Source: Ryuthela nishihirai
Taxonomy: Eukaryota; Arthropoda; Arachnida; Araneae; Heptathelidae
Direction of reading: 5' to 3'
Assembly: GCA_038380435.1 (NCBI GenBank)
Contig: JAWZYU010000001.1
Coordinates: 12,442,001-12,506,000, forward strand
Length of the DNA stretch: 64,000 bases
This document shows, piece after piece, positions 10,084-21,205 of this stretch. Each line of letters starts with the position of its first letter. The stretch's first letter is position 1. Below the pieces are notes generated by a model, which made no database searches, was not told the origin of the DNA, and saw only the letters and a program-made list of their open reading frames with translations. Made by a program: the position numbers and the translations under genes.

Positions 10084-11052
10084 GCATGTAATGATCGAGT
10101 GAGTGAATGCATGTAGTGAGCGAGTGAATTCATGTAGTGAGCGAGTGAATGCATATAGTGAGCGAGTGAATGCATGTAGTGAGCGAGTGAATGCATGTAA
10201 TGAGCGAGTGAATGCATGCAGGGTGTGAGTGAATGCATGTAGGGAGTGAGTGAACGCATGTGGTGAGCGAGTGAACGCATGTAGCGAGTGAGTGAATGAA
10301 TGTAGTGAGTGAGTGAACGCATGCAGTGAGCGAGTGAATGCATGTAGTGAGCGAGTGAGTGAATGCATGTAGTGAGTGAGTGAATGCATGTAGTGAGCGA
10401 GTGAATGAATGCATGTAGTGAGCGAGTGAGTGAGTGAATGCGTGTAGTGAGCGAGTGAGTGAGTGAATGCATGTAGTGAGCGAGCGAGCGAGTGAATGCA
10501 TTAGTGAGTGAGTGAGTGAGTGAGTGAGTGAGTGAATGCATGTAGTGAGCGAGTGAATGCATGTAGTGAGCGAGTGAATCATCTAGTGAGCGAGTGAATG
10601 CATGTAGTGAGTGAGTGAATGCATGTAGTGAGCGAGTGAATGCATGTAGTGAGCGACTGAATGCATGTAGTGAGTGAGTGAATGCATGCAGTGAGCGAGT
10701 GAATGCATGTAGTGAGCGACTGAATGCATGTAGTGAGTGAGTGAATGCATGCAGTGAGCGAGTGAATGCATGCAGTGAGCGAGTGAATGCATCTAGTGAG
10801 TGAGTGAATGCATCTAATGAGCGAGTGAGTGAATGCATCTAATGAGCGAGTGAGTGAATGCATGTATGAGCGAGTTAGTGAATGCATGTATGAGCGAGTT
10901 AGTGAATGCATGTATGAGCGAGTTAGTGAATGCATGTATGAGCGAGTGAATGCATGTAGTGAGCGAGTGAGTGAATGCATGTAGTGAGCGAGTGAGTGAA
11001 TGCATGTAGTGAGCGAGTGAGTGAATGCATGTAGTGAGTGAGTGAATGTGTG
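10084..11052. repeat. 21-bp minisatellite, left outer arm end
   Basis: Tandem units of 21 bp (core GAATGCATGTAGTGAGCGA) with frequent extra GTGA insertions giving 25-bp variants. The NsiI-like ATGCAT core is palindromic. As 21 is 7 codons, both strands stay open and give long His-Ser-Leu-Thr frames, which I do not treat as genes. The right arm carries a shorter, more diverged version at 39762-40150. Confidence 0.93.
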
Positions 11053-11294
11053 TGTGTTGTACCAGAGCCTCATGTTAGCCATCCATTACCTGAGGTTTTC
11101 CCTAAAAATAAAAGGAACTTTTGACTAAATCAACTGATAATGGATGTTGCCCGTCTCCCACGATCTAGGACGTCTGAGGGTGGCTTTTGGGGGAGACATT
11201 TTTTTTTCTTTTTTTTTTCTTTTTTTTAAACTTCGTTTACCTTTTTCTTTCTCTCTTCAGTTTAACGTTTTTCTATTTTTTAATTAACGTTCTC
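11053..11294. other. Non-coding, downstream of the left-arm gene
   Basis: Contains poly-T runs (11200-11230) and is conserved in the right arm at about 39528-39760. No other gene seen. Confidence 0.5.
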
Positions 11295-11831
11295 TCATTT
11301 TTGGTCAACCGAGAATGCCTTCCACATAGCAAAGAGGACCAGCAAAAGATGTAAAACAGAAAATGTCAATCTAAGCACATTCCACGTTATGAGGAAGACA
11401 TCCTCTTCATCGTCCTCTGATCGTGTTATCGATAACAGCCAGTTATTGGTGACTTCACATTCACTGGTGGCAGTAGAAGTGGAAGATCTTGAATCACACG
11501 GGTGCGACAGTCCTGATTTAATTGGACGAGAATCCTCATCATCCACCGAAAATAGTTCTGATATATATCTTTTTGGTGGAATGTTTACCATTTCGAACCT
11601 AATGGCACTGTGGTCATTGCGAGTGGAGGGGATATAGAATATTGATGTTTCTGGTGGCTGGCTACGCTCATTGCTCCCCTCCATACTCCCTAAACAACAG
11701 GAGCAACAAAGGTTCTTCATCTGTTTCCACCTTCGACGGAGGCATTCCCTGCCCCTCCTTGCAAAACTTGACGCGCGTTGGCGTACATTAAACGCTCTGC
11801 GCGTACGATCAGCAGTAGGCATCCTGCCCAT
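11295..11831 (-). CDS. Hypothetical tail-anchored membrane protein, left copy
   Basis: A 178-codon frame from an ATG at 11831 to a stop at 11295. I recognise no family. The N-terminal third is strongly basic (RTRRAFNVRQRASSFARRG), followed by a cysteine cluster CCSCC near residues 43-47 that could be palmitoylated or bind metal. The middle is Ser/Thr-rich and acidic. The end has one hydrophobic segment of about 20 residues (LHLLLVLFAMW, roughly 152-172) with a short SVDQK tail, the layout of a tail-anchored protein. The right-arm copy differs at three nucleotides only, all changing the amino acid (L/P, E/K, L/F). It may be a complete intronless gene, a retrocopy, or a last exon. The function is unknown. 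Confidence 0.55.
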   Translation of the reverse strand: MGRMPTADRTRRAFNVRQRASSFARRGRECLRRRWKQMKNLCCSCCLGSMEGSNERSQPPETSIFYIPSTRNDHSAIRFEMVNIPPKRYISELFSVDDEDSRPIKSGLSHPCDSRSSTSTATSECEVTNNWLLSITRSEDDEEDVFLITWNVLRLTFSVLHLLLVLFAMWKAFSVDQK

Positions 11832-13882
11832 AAAAGTCAATACAAATAATATTCAGTATACACTATCTAGCAACCACTTCAAATATAAATATCTATTCGC
11901 ACTTTATCACTAATAGCGAATCAAATAACACTTACAATCGCATCCAAAACATTTCGTCTTAACGCTTCTAAGGAAAGATTTCCTTTAAACTCGTAATTGT
12001 TTTTCCGTTACATTGTTCAGAATTTTGAATAATTAAGATTTTAATTTGTTGCGTCTGCTGAAGGTTTATAATGCCAGATACAGGTAACAATGAGAATCAT
12101 TTTCGCATATTAATATTTATCTATTTATTTTTGATGGCGACCATTTTGAATATATTAAAATTAGTTTGGGGAACTGCAAATGGTCATTTCAAATCACATC
12201 GAGTACGTATTTACCTGTTTACTTCTCTCACGTGATCAGAAAAGCGCTTAAATGATTAAAAGCAAAATTTCTGAATAGTAACTTACTTCTTCATCACATG
12301 ATCACATACAAATTTAAAATAGAAATTAATATAATTCTTAATTCAAAGGAATGGACAACGCTTTTTTGACCGTTAGATTTATTTACAGAAGTGTTGCAAT
12401 GTGCTATTCACATGGGGCCGAGCGCTTTCGACTGTACTCGGCAGTTATCATCAGAGCGGCGTACAGTTCCTTGTAGAGGCGGATTGTTGTTAATGACAGG
12501 TTAGGTTAAGCAAAAATAATCCACTAGCATGCTGAAACTTCCTTCCGCTGCAGAACTCTCGTCAGCGAAGATGTCTGCATGAAAAAAAAGGTATTATTAT
12601 TTTAGCTTAACTTGTCCCAACAATGCGCATCTCCAAGGAATCTCCAGTCAGGGACGTGCTCAGGGGAAGGAGGGACAGGAGGGGTGCCCACCCCCACCCC
12701 CCCGAAGATCCTGCAGTTTTATAAGATATCTGAAACTTGTCTACCGGCTATGGAATCAAAAGAGTTGTGTTTTTATAATTTTGTTTTAGTAAGTTTTCGG
12801 AGACTAAAAATAGGTTTAAAAAACAACTACAAAATTTTATTCCATGCAGAATTTCATTTTAACCTTTCCTATCTGGTAGAATATTTTACTAATTGGAAAC
12901 CCTAATCCAGTCATATTCTGCCCCACCCTCCTTAACTAAATCCTGGGTACGTACCTGCAGTCAGTGTCTCTTAACGTTGTCATGCAGCTTGTAAACTGGA
13001 CTCTACCTAAGATCCCTACACTTCCTAAAAATGATGACTGGAAACGGAATCCCCAGTAACATGAATGTAAAAGCACTAATTGTTAAACACTGAACTCAAA
13101 TGATTAATTACCACCATGTCACATCAACATGAAAAACTACTATTTCTAAAAATACACAAACCGACTCACTGCACAACTTAATTTACATTTCAAAACTAAC
13201 TCTCAATTCCATACAGATAAAACCTATCCTTCAAAACGCGTGGAGCACTCCTTGGTTTTCATCAACAACTGTTGAGCGTGGTTTCAATGAAATATATTTA
13301 TTTTTTCATATTTTTCAACCTTTAATATGTTTTCTGCATCCACAATTTATGAAAGCATACTTTTAAAATTCATTCAAAAAATATATATACAGAAGGCAAA
13401 CAGAAAAAGTAAACCAAAAATAGGCTGAGAAACTGCTAACGCCAATGCGCGCAATATGGTCCAAAAGACCAATAATGGCTATTTTTTTGTGTCACAGTAT
13501 GTAAAAATATCAGGACGTGCTCCGATTAACCAGTACAACGTTTCTATTGATTAATTTACTATAAAATATTATTTCAAATGATAATTAAACGATTAAGTTT
13601 CCTTGACAAGGGAAAAAAATCATATGGATTTTAATGCATTGAAGAAAAAAAAAACCTGAAATCCCTTAATAAAAAAGGTCTCCATTGCTAAGGTATTGTG
13701 ACGACAGACGAACGTGCGACAATAAAACCAGAAGTATTGTGTCATTTGATGCTCGTGTTATGCGCAGCGTGAGAATTATGTCACTAGGTTATCGGAACAA
13801 ACAGACTTAAAATAATAACAAAGAAACGAACATTTCAAGGTTTTCCGTAGTAAAAAGTATTAGCTTTTTTTATTTTAGTGAA
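11832..13882. other. Arm sequence without recognised genes
   Basis: Mirrored at about 36885-38990. It contains short frames only. The 12268-12362 segment is single-copy here but tandemly duplicated in the right arm (38383-38578). The 13390-13470 segment is single here but part of a palindrome in the right arm (37191-37347). Confidence 0.5.
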
Positions 13883-14648
13883 GTAAGTGTAATATGAATC
13901 TAAGTGAAGAGGTAACTTATATTTTGCTTACGCTGAACTGAACTTATTCAATAACTTTTTCCCTAAAGAAAATAACTTTCTCTAGAGAACCAATCAAAAG
14001 AAAACAACATTCCCAATACGAAACAACAAAATGTAGCTCGCAAATAACTCCCTGAACGTTCCCTTTTAAGCGTTTCAGCAGTTCTGTTCTGCTCGAAAAA
14101 TGTTCTAAAATTCAGTAGCTAACTTTCTTGCATGCAGATCATTAGATTTTAAATGTGTCAACATCCAGCCTTCGTTGCATCCGTTTCAAATAAGCAAATG
14201 GGGCTCCATACACATAATCTGAGGTTCTAATCCCAACTATTCACTGATCAGATTTCTCCCGTTTTACCTTGGCTTGTTTCTGATAAGCAAATGTTGTGCT
14301 CCGGTCTTCAGCAACGGTTACGTTTACCTTAGTATTGACGTCACTTCAGAGTTCACTTTCAACTCACAATCTCAGATCCTTTCAGAATCATTCCTCGATC
14401 TTTTCCGATGGTCTAAATTTACTTTGTGATTCTAATGGTGATGGGTGAGGGGAATACTCTGACTCTTAGGTGGTCTCGATTATCATCCACAGAAGAATTA
14501 ATCGAAATATTTAAATATAATTTAAAGGAACTTTGGAGAGATATCCTGTTTTATTTCGCCGACAACATCTCCAACGATGAAGTTCCTCCTGAATCCACCG
14601 ACCGAGCGTTGAAGTTTTCGTTTCAACTCCTGGCGAGAGGATAAAAGC
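13883..14648. repeat. Left-arm-only segment containing direct-repeat copy 2
   Basis: In the right arm the flanks meet directly near 36864 (TTTTAGTGAAG joined to CTTCAAAGATC in reverse complement). In the left arm about 766 bp intervene. Inside lies copy 2 of the 187-bp direct repeat (13956-14142). With AGTGAAG/AAAGCTTC microhomology at the join, this looks more like a right-arm deletion than a left-arm insertion. The frames inside (14426-14759) have no recognised family. Confidence 0.75.
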
Positions 14649-16739
14649 TTCAAAGATCGTGTCACGTTCGTGTGACAGATTAATGACATCGATTGTAGTT
14701 TCGCAGAAAAGTCTCGTAACAAATCCGAAACAACATTGATCTGGATTCGACGTTTTCACTACTCAAATGTTTAAACAATGGTTACGCTGTTAAACTCAAG
14801 TGTTCAATTCGCACCTGTCCAAATCCTGATGATGATGATTATGATAAAAGGGATAGATTCGCGATCATCTCCGTTGACTCTGCTCCTCTCTTCCTTCTCC
14901 CCTCCCCCCCCCCCCTCCATAGAGTAGCATATCGCTCCAGATGAACATCATCTTCTATCAACCAAGATGGCTCCGCAGCCTTGCTCAGTGTTGCGTTCGT
15001 AACTGCTCTAACCGTTTCTAATCAGCTCTGTGTTCGGCATTCAAGATGTTGTTTGTATCTGCGGCGCCGCGGCTAAAATTGCGCTCTGTGTAGCAATGGC
15101 ATTCGGAGCATCTGTCTGCATGTATCTCTGTGTTGCAACATGTCTCTGTATTGTGGTGCTACTATGTCCGGCGGGCGATCGTCTTATCTATTGGACCTAA
15201 AGAACGAGTCCTACGATTGATATTTTTCCAAGCCTGTGATATGCCATATCTGGATGAAGTGAAATTATTCAAATAAAGCCTAAGATGTATAAAGTTTTCG
15301 TGTTTCTCTGTGAATAAGACTAGTTTTTTCCTTCGGTTATATAACTTTCCAGTTGGATGGGATACGAAAGAACCTACACCTATAAGGATGACAAAGAGAG
15401 CCGACAGGCGCCATGTTGGTGCTCTTTGATAACATGACTAGATTTAGAAGCATTAGAAGCAGGCCCGGATATGCAAAATAAATAGGGGGGGGGGGGGGGG
15501 CAAGTGATGCAGTTAAGCCGTAAAAAAGAAAAAAGGGGTAGGCCAAGAGATTGTATTTCGGTTGCAATGAAAACATTTTCCTCTACGTTCTAGAACTTTT
15601 AAAACATTTCGTGTAAAATGCATGACAGTTTTGGCATGACATTCTCATTATGCGCACCATCCACCCTCAGATGTGCCCTGTTTAAAAGGATTGATGTTTA
15701 AAACGATAAACGTTTTTAGCTCCTACTTCACACTGATGAAGATGATAATTCTTCAAGACATAGTAGCTTTTTCGAAGTAATAGTCTGTTATCATTAATCA
15801 AAAGTTGCCCCTTACAGTCATCGAGCACAAACATTGCGACCAATGGCCTCTGCTTGCCACCCTCTGACGACAACAGGACCTCCACCTCTTCCGCGACTGA
15901 AATGCCCTCTAGGGTCATAAAGTTGCTCCCATCTCTTTCAGTTGGACAAAAACACTAAAAGCTCTTTCTATCTAATCTGTCGCATGCGCTGAAAAATATT
16001 TGGCACCCTTACGAAAACCTAACGTAATAAAGGATATGAAAATAAAACAATCTTACAAGCTGATTTAATTCATACGAATTCATTCATTTAATCCTATTTA
16101 CTATATTTAAAATTGCTACATTTTACTTTGGAAGCGACAGCCCCTTATTTTGACCGATAGGGAGCACTGCACCTCGTGTTGAAATGACCAGCTACAATGA
16201 TTATTTTCAACACTAATCACTGAAAACCACGCAAAATAAATAAAGAAAGGCAATAAATATGAACAGATTTATCACATTATTCACCTTCTTTCTATTAATT
16301 TATTACCAAAATTAAATCTCCTGAGAAACGAGGATAAATAAATCTTTCAGTAAATAACAAAGAAAACTTTCTTATTTACCTAATTTGAATAAATTGCCAA
16401 GATTTATTTATCGGTATACAAAGTAAGAAAATAAAACAAAATTCTTTAAAATGCCGATACATTGAAATGATTAATATTGTTTTATTAAATATAGTTAGAA
16501 TTAGCAATTTCAACTTCTTTTCGAAGAGGAAGCAGATTAACCAAAAAATTAGACATGAATTGCGAACTGATGCTGTTATTTTCGCCCTTGATCGACTTCT
16601 TACCATGAGATTAAGTAACCGCAAATCGGTTGGGAGGGCGAAGTTGTTTTAATTAATCAGCATTAATTATCATTTTCTTGTATCGACTCCCCACCGTGCT
16701 CGAGTTGAGATTTTATCTTCTAAACTTCACTCTGACTTA
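14649..16739. other. Arm sequence without recognised genes
   Basis: Mirrored at about 34781-36863. There are C/G homopolymer runs near 14905 and 15486 and a GC-richer patch around 15055-15080 (GCGGCGCCGCGGC). The minus-strand frame 15682-15918 is partly conserved at 35603-35824, but the right copy has several substitutions and a changed C-terminus, which argues against a maintained gene. Confidence 0.45.
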
Positions 16740-16985
16740 GATAAAAAAAAAGAGAATAACCAAAGAACTTGGAGAGACTTTCATCCACAGAATGAGAGTT
16801 AAGTGTGAATCTTTGGCAGGTGAGCCTACATGATAAAGGACATGCTGAAAAGCCTTAACAGTATGCTTCCATCTGTCTCCGAAGAGCAACCCAGTAGATC
16901 CCCTTTTCAAAATTCTCTCTGCCCTTAGGGTCCTTGTGACTTGGCCATTTACCCTATTGTGTGCGTGAAACACACAAATCTCTCA
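16740..16985 (-). mobile_element. SINE B-related relic, left arm
   Basis: Shows TTCCATCTGTCTCCGAAGAGCAACCCAGTAGATCCCC and then AGGGTCCTTGTGACTTGGCCATTTACCC on the plus strand, the 3' half of the SINE B body. The mirrored copy is 34535-34780, so this insertion predates the inverted duplication. Strand assignment follows the body order and is less certain than the family call. Confidence 0.55.
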
Positions 16986-17104
16986 GGTAAAAGAATCCAA
17001 CACATAACTCTCAGGTAAAACAATCCAACGCAAAACTCATGCAACGAAAAGATGTGACTTATTCCAAGAGACTGATAATTATCAGTCATTTGTTAAAATT
17101 AGAT

Positions 17105-18155
17105 AAACTGGAATGCAAAGCATTTGATCTCGAACTATATAGGGAACAAATTTGCGAAGGAAATCTTTTCGTATAACTTTTAAGAGTGAAAACATTATTA
17201 ACATTAGCCAATGTTAAGAGCCAAAAGTAATTGATGAAAACTCGACAACAGATTCATAGCGTGTCACTGAATCATCCCTTTATCATAATCTTTCCATGGG
17301 AATATGAAACCAAAATAAATAAAGAAATGTTAGCAATAAATATGAACTGTCTCTTGGAATATCTTCTCATCATCATCATCATCATCATCATCATTATCAA
17401 GCAGCCATGGGCTACGGAGGTCCAACCAGACCGCGCAGTTTAATTCTCCAAGCATATCTGTCCTGAGCTACATCTGCTGCATCCGGCCACTGCACACCAA
17501 TTCTAACAAGGTCCTGTTTGACATTGTCTGCCCACCGCTTCCTAGGTCTCCCCCTCTTTCTGAGGCCTTTAGGCACACTGTTCATAACCCTATTCGCCAA
17601 TCTATAATTATTCATACGGGCAACTTGGCCAAACCAACGGAGTCTCTCTCTGCACAATATGCTGCTTAAAGGAGGTTGCAAACTCCTTTGCCTAACCTCA
17701 TCATTAGTTACAAAGTTGAACCACCTAATGCCCAAGATACTGCGTAAGCATCTGGAATCAAAAGCATCTAGTTTCCTGTTATCTTGTTTACAAAGTGTCC
17801 AAGTTTCACTACCATAACTAACCCTAGAAAGAACCAAACTATTATAGTGTCTAATTTTAGTCTTTAGGTGTATACGCCTATTTCTCCACACTCTCCACAG
17901 ATTCTTAAAAGTCCGGCAGCAATCCCTATTCGTCTGTTAATCTCATGCCGCATTCTAATAATTATAATTATTAAAATTATTAGACGGCTTTTGGCTTCTA
18001 TTAATGATCGATGATTATTAGATTACTTTGGCTTTTAACATTGGCTAATGTTAATAATGTTTTCAATCTTAAAAGTTATACGAAAAGATTTCCTACATAT
18101 ATTTATTCCCTATATAGTTAGAGATGAAATACTTTGCATTACTGTTTATCGAAAT
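17105..18155. mobile_element. Foldback MITE with LINE insertion (left arm)
   Basis: Terminal inverted repeats of about 120 bp: 17105-17225 (AACTGGAATGCAAAGCATTTG through AACATTAGCCAATGTTAA) and 18035-18155 in reverse complement. In the right arm the same element (33905-34425) is compact. Here it is split by the LINE fragment at 17368-17950. Confidence 0.75.
17368..17950 (-). pseudogene. LINE 3' fragment, left arm only
   Basis: Minus-strand frame 17412-17891 (159 codons) encodes the C-terminal part of the RTE-like polyprotein: RNRRIHLKTKIRHYNSLVLS, SRVSYGSETWTLCKQD, then RLRWFGQVARM and GRPRKRWADNVKQDL. A (GATGAT)n tail follows at the element's 3' end, which is the left side on the plus strand. 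It lacks endonuclease and most of the reverse transcriptase, so it is a dead 5'-truncated insertion. The right arm is uninterrupted at the equivalent position (near 34140), so the insertion came after the inverted duplication. Its 5' cut point matches that of the copy at 26636-27212. Confidence 0.88.
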
Positions 18156-18181
18156 AGAACAAATACATGCTCAGGGTTTGG

Positions 18182-18566
18182 GGCGGGGGTGGCTCAGTCG
18201 GTAGCGCGCTAGGCTCGTAATCTGTAGTTCCCAGGTTCGAGTCCCAGCTGGGTCAGCGTTGAGATTTATCTCCGCAAAATTCCCTGCACTGCCCACGGTC
18301 AGTAGGGGACACCGATGGGCTTGAAAAGGCCGCCGTCCGTCGGATGGGACGTTAAGCCGTGGCGCCGTGTGCGAGAGAGACATACCCTGTGCACGTTAAA
18401 GAACACGCTGGATGGCCTTGACGGGAGGCTACCATCTGTCTCCCAACAGCTGTTCCAGTGGGGTCCCCTCCCCCAACCTTCTCTGAGCCTTCGGGATCCA
18501 TGTGACCTGGCCATTTAGCCCATGCTGTGCAAAAAAGTGCCGCTCAGAGGTGAAACAACAACCCAA
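18182..18566 (+). mobile_element. SINE B, full length with 15-bp target duplication
   Basis: A 385-bp tRNA-derived SINE. The head has GGTGGCTCAGTCGGTAGCGCG (A box) and GGTTCGAGTCC (B box), followed by a long body and the 3' block ACCTGGCCATTTAGCCCATG. It is flanked by the direct repeat ATGCTCAGGGTTTGG at 18167-18181 and 18567-18581. The right arm holds the unoccupied site (near 33875-33900), so this is a clean insertion after the arms formed. Confidence 0.95.
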
Positions 18567-18589
18567 ATGCTCAGGGTTTGGCAGAACGC

Positions 18590-18690
18590 AAGTAGAGTTG
18601 AATTGTTTTGGCCTCTGAGCAGTACCTTTTTGGAACAATGGGCTAAATGGCCAGGTCACAAGGACCCCAATATGGGGAGGAGGATGCAGT
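18590..18690 (-). mobile_element. SINE B 3' fragment (left arm)
   Basis: The reversed 3' block of SINE B (GGGCTAAATGGCCAGGTCACAAGGACCCC). Present in both arms (mirror at 33770-33865), so it predates the duplication, unlike its full-length neighbour. Confidence 0.7.
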
Positions 18691-19299
18691 GGACAGCTGT
18701 GAAACAAAAACGTAATTGAAGAACAAAAATGACAATCTAAATAGGATGAAAATGTAAAGTGGAGCGATCAACTTCTATGAATTTAAAACGTCACATGTAT
18801 TGCAATAACATCTCTGGAAGCATTAACCACCTGAAGAAGAGTGTTAATAAATTGTTATATGGCAATATGTTAAACACGACTTATTCAGCGATCATTTCCC
18901 TAAGTTCTCCATAGCAAGCCCTCCCTTCCCAATCGCCAATGGTTCCCTTTAATCTTGAATGGCTCTGGCGCAACATATGAAAAAGGGCTACTATTGTCGT
19001 ATACATCCCTGTTCTATGCAGAGCTGAGAGGGGTGGGCAATGGGGAGCATTGCAGATTTCGGACAGAAAGTGAGTCGTTAGTAGCAGTGACTCATGACTT
19101 TTTTTAAAGGTTTCCTTACTTAGTTTTCTAATAATTTCCCAATAATAACTAGTGACTCAAAATAGTGAAGAGATCATTTTTCTAAGTAGGATAGAGCTCT
19201 GCTTTGACTTCCTCGAAGTCCACATTTCCTCATACAGGAGGAGTCTCTTCGGGCTCAGTTTTGGCCTGGACTGGCACCACAAAACAGGACGCAATGGTA
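18691..19299. other. Arm sequence without recognised genes
   Basis: Mirrored at about 33158-33769. Only short frames; nothing recognised. Confidence 0.5.
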
Positions 19300-19441
19300 C
19301 AGTCGCTCAAAAAAATATCCGAACACTATGGTTGATTACAGAATTCAGAAAAAATATCTGGCAACGATTTTTTTTTAGAAATTATTGATCTGGCAACCTT
19401 CATGTCACGTTCGTGCAACCTTCGTTTTTTTTGAGAGATTG
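19300..19441. mobile_element. Tc1/mariner-type MITE, left arm
   Basis: A 142-bp element flanked by TA on both sides, with CAGTCGCTCAAAAAAATATCC at one end and TTTTTTTTGAGAGATTG at the other. It belongs to the same terminus family as the foldback at 5513. The mirror copy is 33020-33157. Confidence 0.8.
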
Positions 19442-21069
19442 TACTAATGGGTTGGTAAATGCCACTAATACAAGACTCGGGCACCTTTGTGTTAACGAGG
19501 GATTTTTGCGAGGGGATAGAAAAAAGTGATGCTGATATGAATCTCCTTATATCCGTCGTTCCGATATGATGGAATTCTGCTTTTCTGGTTTTTTCACTCA
19601 GGTGAGTTTAGTTAAGCAGCAACTTTTAATCAAGGTGAGCCTGCGACTGGAAAGAAACATATCGGCCCGGCGTCGCAAGGAAACAGGCGCCAGAACTCAC
19701 CCTTCCAGCGAGCGACGTTTTTCTTCACCTCTTCTGTCTGACTTCAATATGCATATTGCGGGAAGTTTCCAAATCTAAGTTCATTGGTGGGGGCTGCATG
19801 CGCAACGGAATCTCTAATGCCTGACATCTTGACCGTCTGATTAGAGGCCATCATCACCTGATACACAAGTGGCGATCGCATGATGTGGAATGGAGATGGG
19901 AGGGTTGCGAGACGGGTGCTGAAGAACCGTCGAGATTCCTTCTCGATGAGCAGCACTCTCCTTCGATGCGTTTCCTGGAAGCTTGTCACGAGGGCGAAAC
20001 AGAGAATCGGGAAGGGGGAAACGGACAAAAGGCGGCAATCCACTTCGAAAATGGCGAAAATGTGTTGCAAGACCGAAAGTTTGTCGGTTACGTACTTTGA
20101 AATGGTTTCCGATGAACGTTGCATCAATTATTATTATTATTTATTCGATGCAGAGGAGAAGGGTTAAAGTAAAGCCAATAGAGATGTAATTTTAGATATT
20201 ATTTTAAATGTCATGATGCTTGATGCCGACATGCAACTCAGCACAACTGGAACGTGTGCGCTCTTTGATGCTCCAAATTCTTTGATGGTAAAGTAAACCT
20301 AGGATTGGTAAACAGACATCAGGTGCTACTTCATATAGACAACACAAAACCACACATCGCATTTCGGACCAAAGAAAAACTTCGAGAATAGGTATTTGAG
20401 CTTATTCCTCACCCAGCTTATAGTCCGCACCTTGTCCCTTCCGAATCTCCATGGCTTATTGTCTTCGAGGAAGACGGTTTCAAATATTTGAAGAAATTGG
20501 AAACGGGGTCTGGAGTTTTTCACCTCCACGGACCAAGCAAGCTATTCAAAAGGAAGCGAATAACTTGCCTACAGATGGCTGCGAACTATTGAAAAGGATG
20601 GTTTATATTTCGCTGAGTAAGATTCCTTATTTATACTGTAACAATCATTTCTCATGTAAACGACGAAACACAGAGACTTATGAATCACTTTAGTAAATCC
20701 CTGTATCGATTAACTATAGACTCCATGTGCTATGAATTAACATTCCAATTTTCTTATATATATTGAATCACTTTAAGGAATAAGTTGGTCACGCCGTCAC
20801 TTTTATGATTTCAATCAAAAGTCACTTTTTTAAATTTATAATTGACCCAGTGCAGAGTGTAAAAATGTTTAATGAATCCATATTCAATGTAACTTTGCAA
20901 AACATTGATTGAATCAAATCAATCGTTGTACGTTTTATATCCCAAAGGAGCAGGCAATTTTAAATTTCACACTGCATTATTCTTTATACTAAACTGCTTC
21001 AATCTATATAGCAGAAGGGCTCAAAACATTTCCAAATGGGAATGACTGTTCAATTTCTTTAAGCTCTTT
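19442..21069. other. Arm sequence without recognised genes
   Basis: Mirrored at about 31386-33019. A GC-richer patch near 19650-20110 is open in several frames on both strands (for example minus 19744-20127, plus 19880-20167) and is well conserved between arms, but so is the flanking DNA. I cannot name a product. Confidence 0.4.
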
Positions 21070-21205
21070 TGTAGGCCAAAGGTTCAACAAAATGGTAAAG
21101 GTTTTCCAAAGGTTGAACAAAATGGTAAAGGTTTTCCAAAGGTTGAACAAAATGGTAAAGGTTTTCCGAAGGTTGAACAAAATGGTAAAGGTTTTCCAAA
21201 GGTTG
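21070..21205. repeat. 30-bp tandem repeat, about 4 copies (left arm)
   Basis: The unit GGTTGAACAAAATGGTAAAGG plus TTTTCCAAA is repeated about four times. The right-arm equivalent (31133-31385) has about eight. The 30-bp period keeps frames open on both strands (repeating ENLYHFVQPL); I do not consider it a gene. Confidence 0.92.

Noticed and set aside
10051..11082. Frames of up to 257 codons with His-Ser-Leu-Thr repeats
   Set aside because: They are products of a 21-bp minisatellite open in several frames of the minus strand. No start context or family is evident.
15682..15918. 78-codon frame with a counterpart at 35603-35824
   Set aside because: The copies differ by several residues and end differently, more than the 178-codon frame does, so it looks like a drifting open stretch.
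18182..18260. Possible functional tRNA gene
   Set aside because: A and B boxes are present, but they form the head of a 385-bp dispersed SINE with target duplication. The same holds for 3290-3364 and 25990-26085.
19744..20127. 127-codon minus-strand frame conserved in the right arm (32334-32717)
   Set aside because: Several overlapping frames on both strands are equally open and the surrounding DNA is equally conserved, so conservation does not point to coding.
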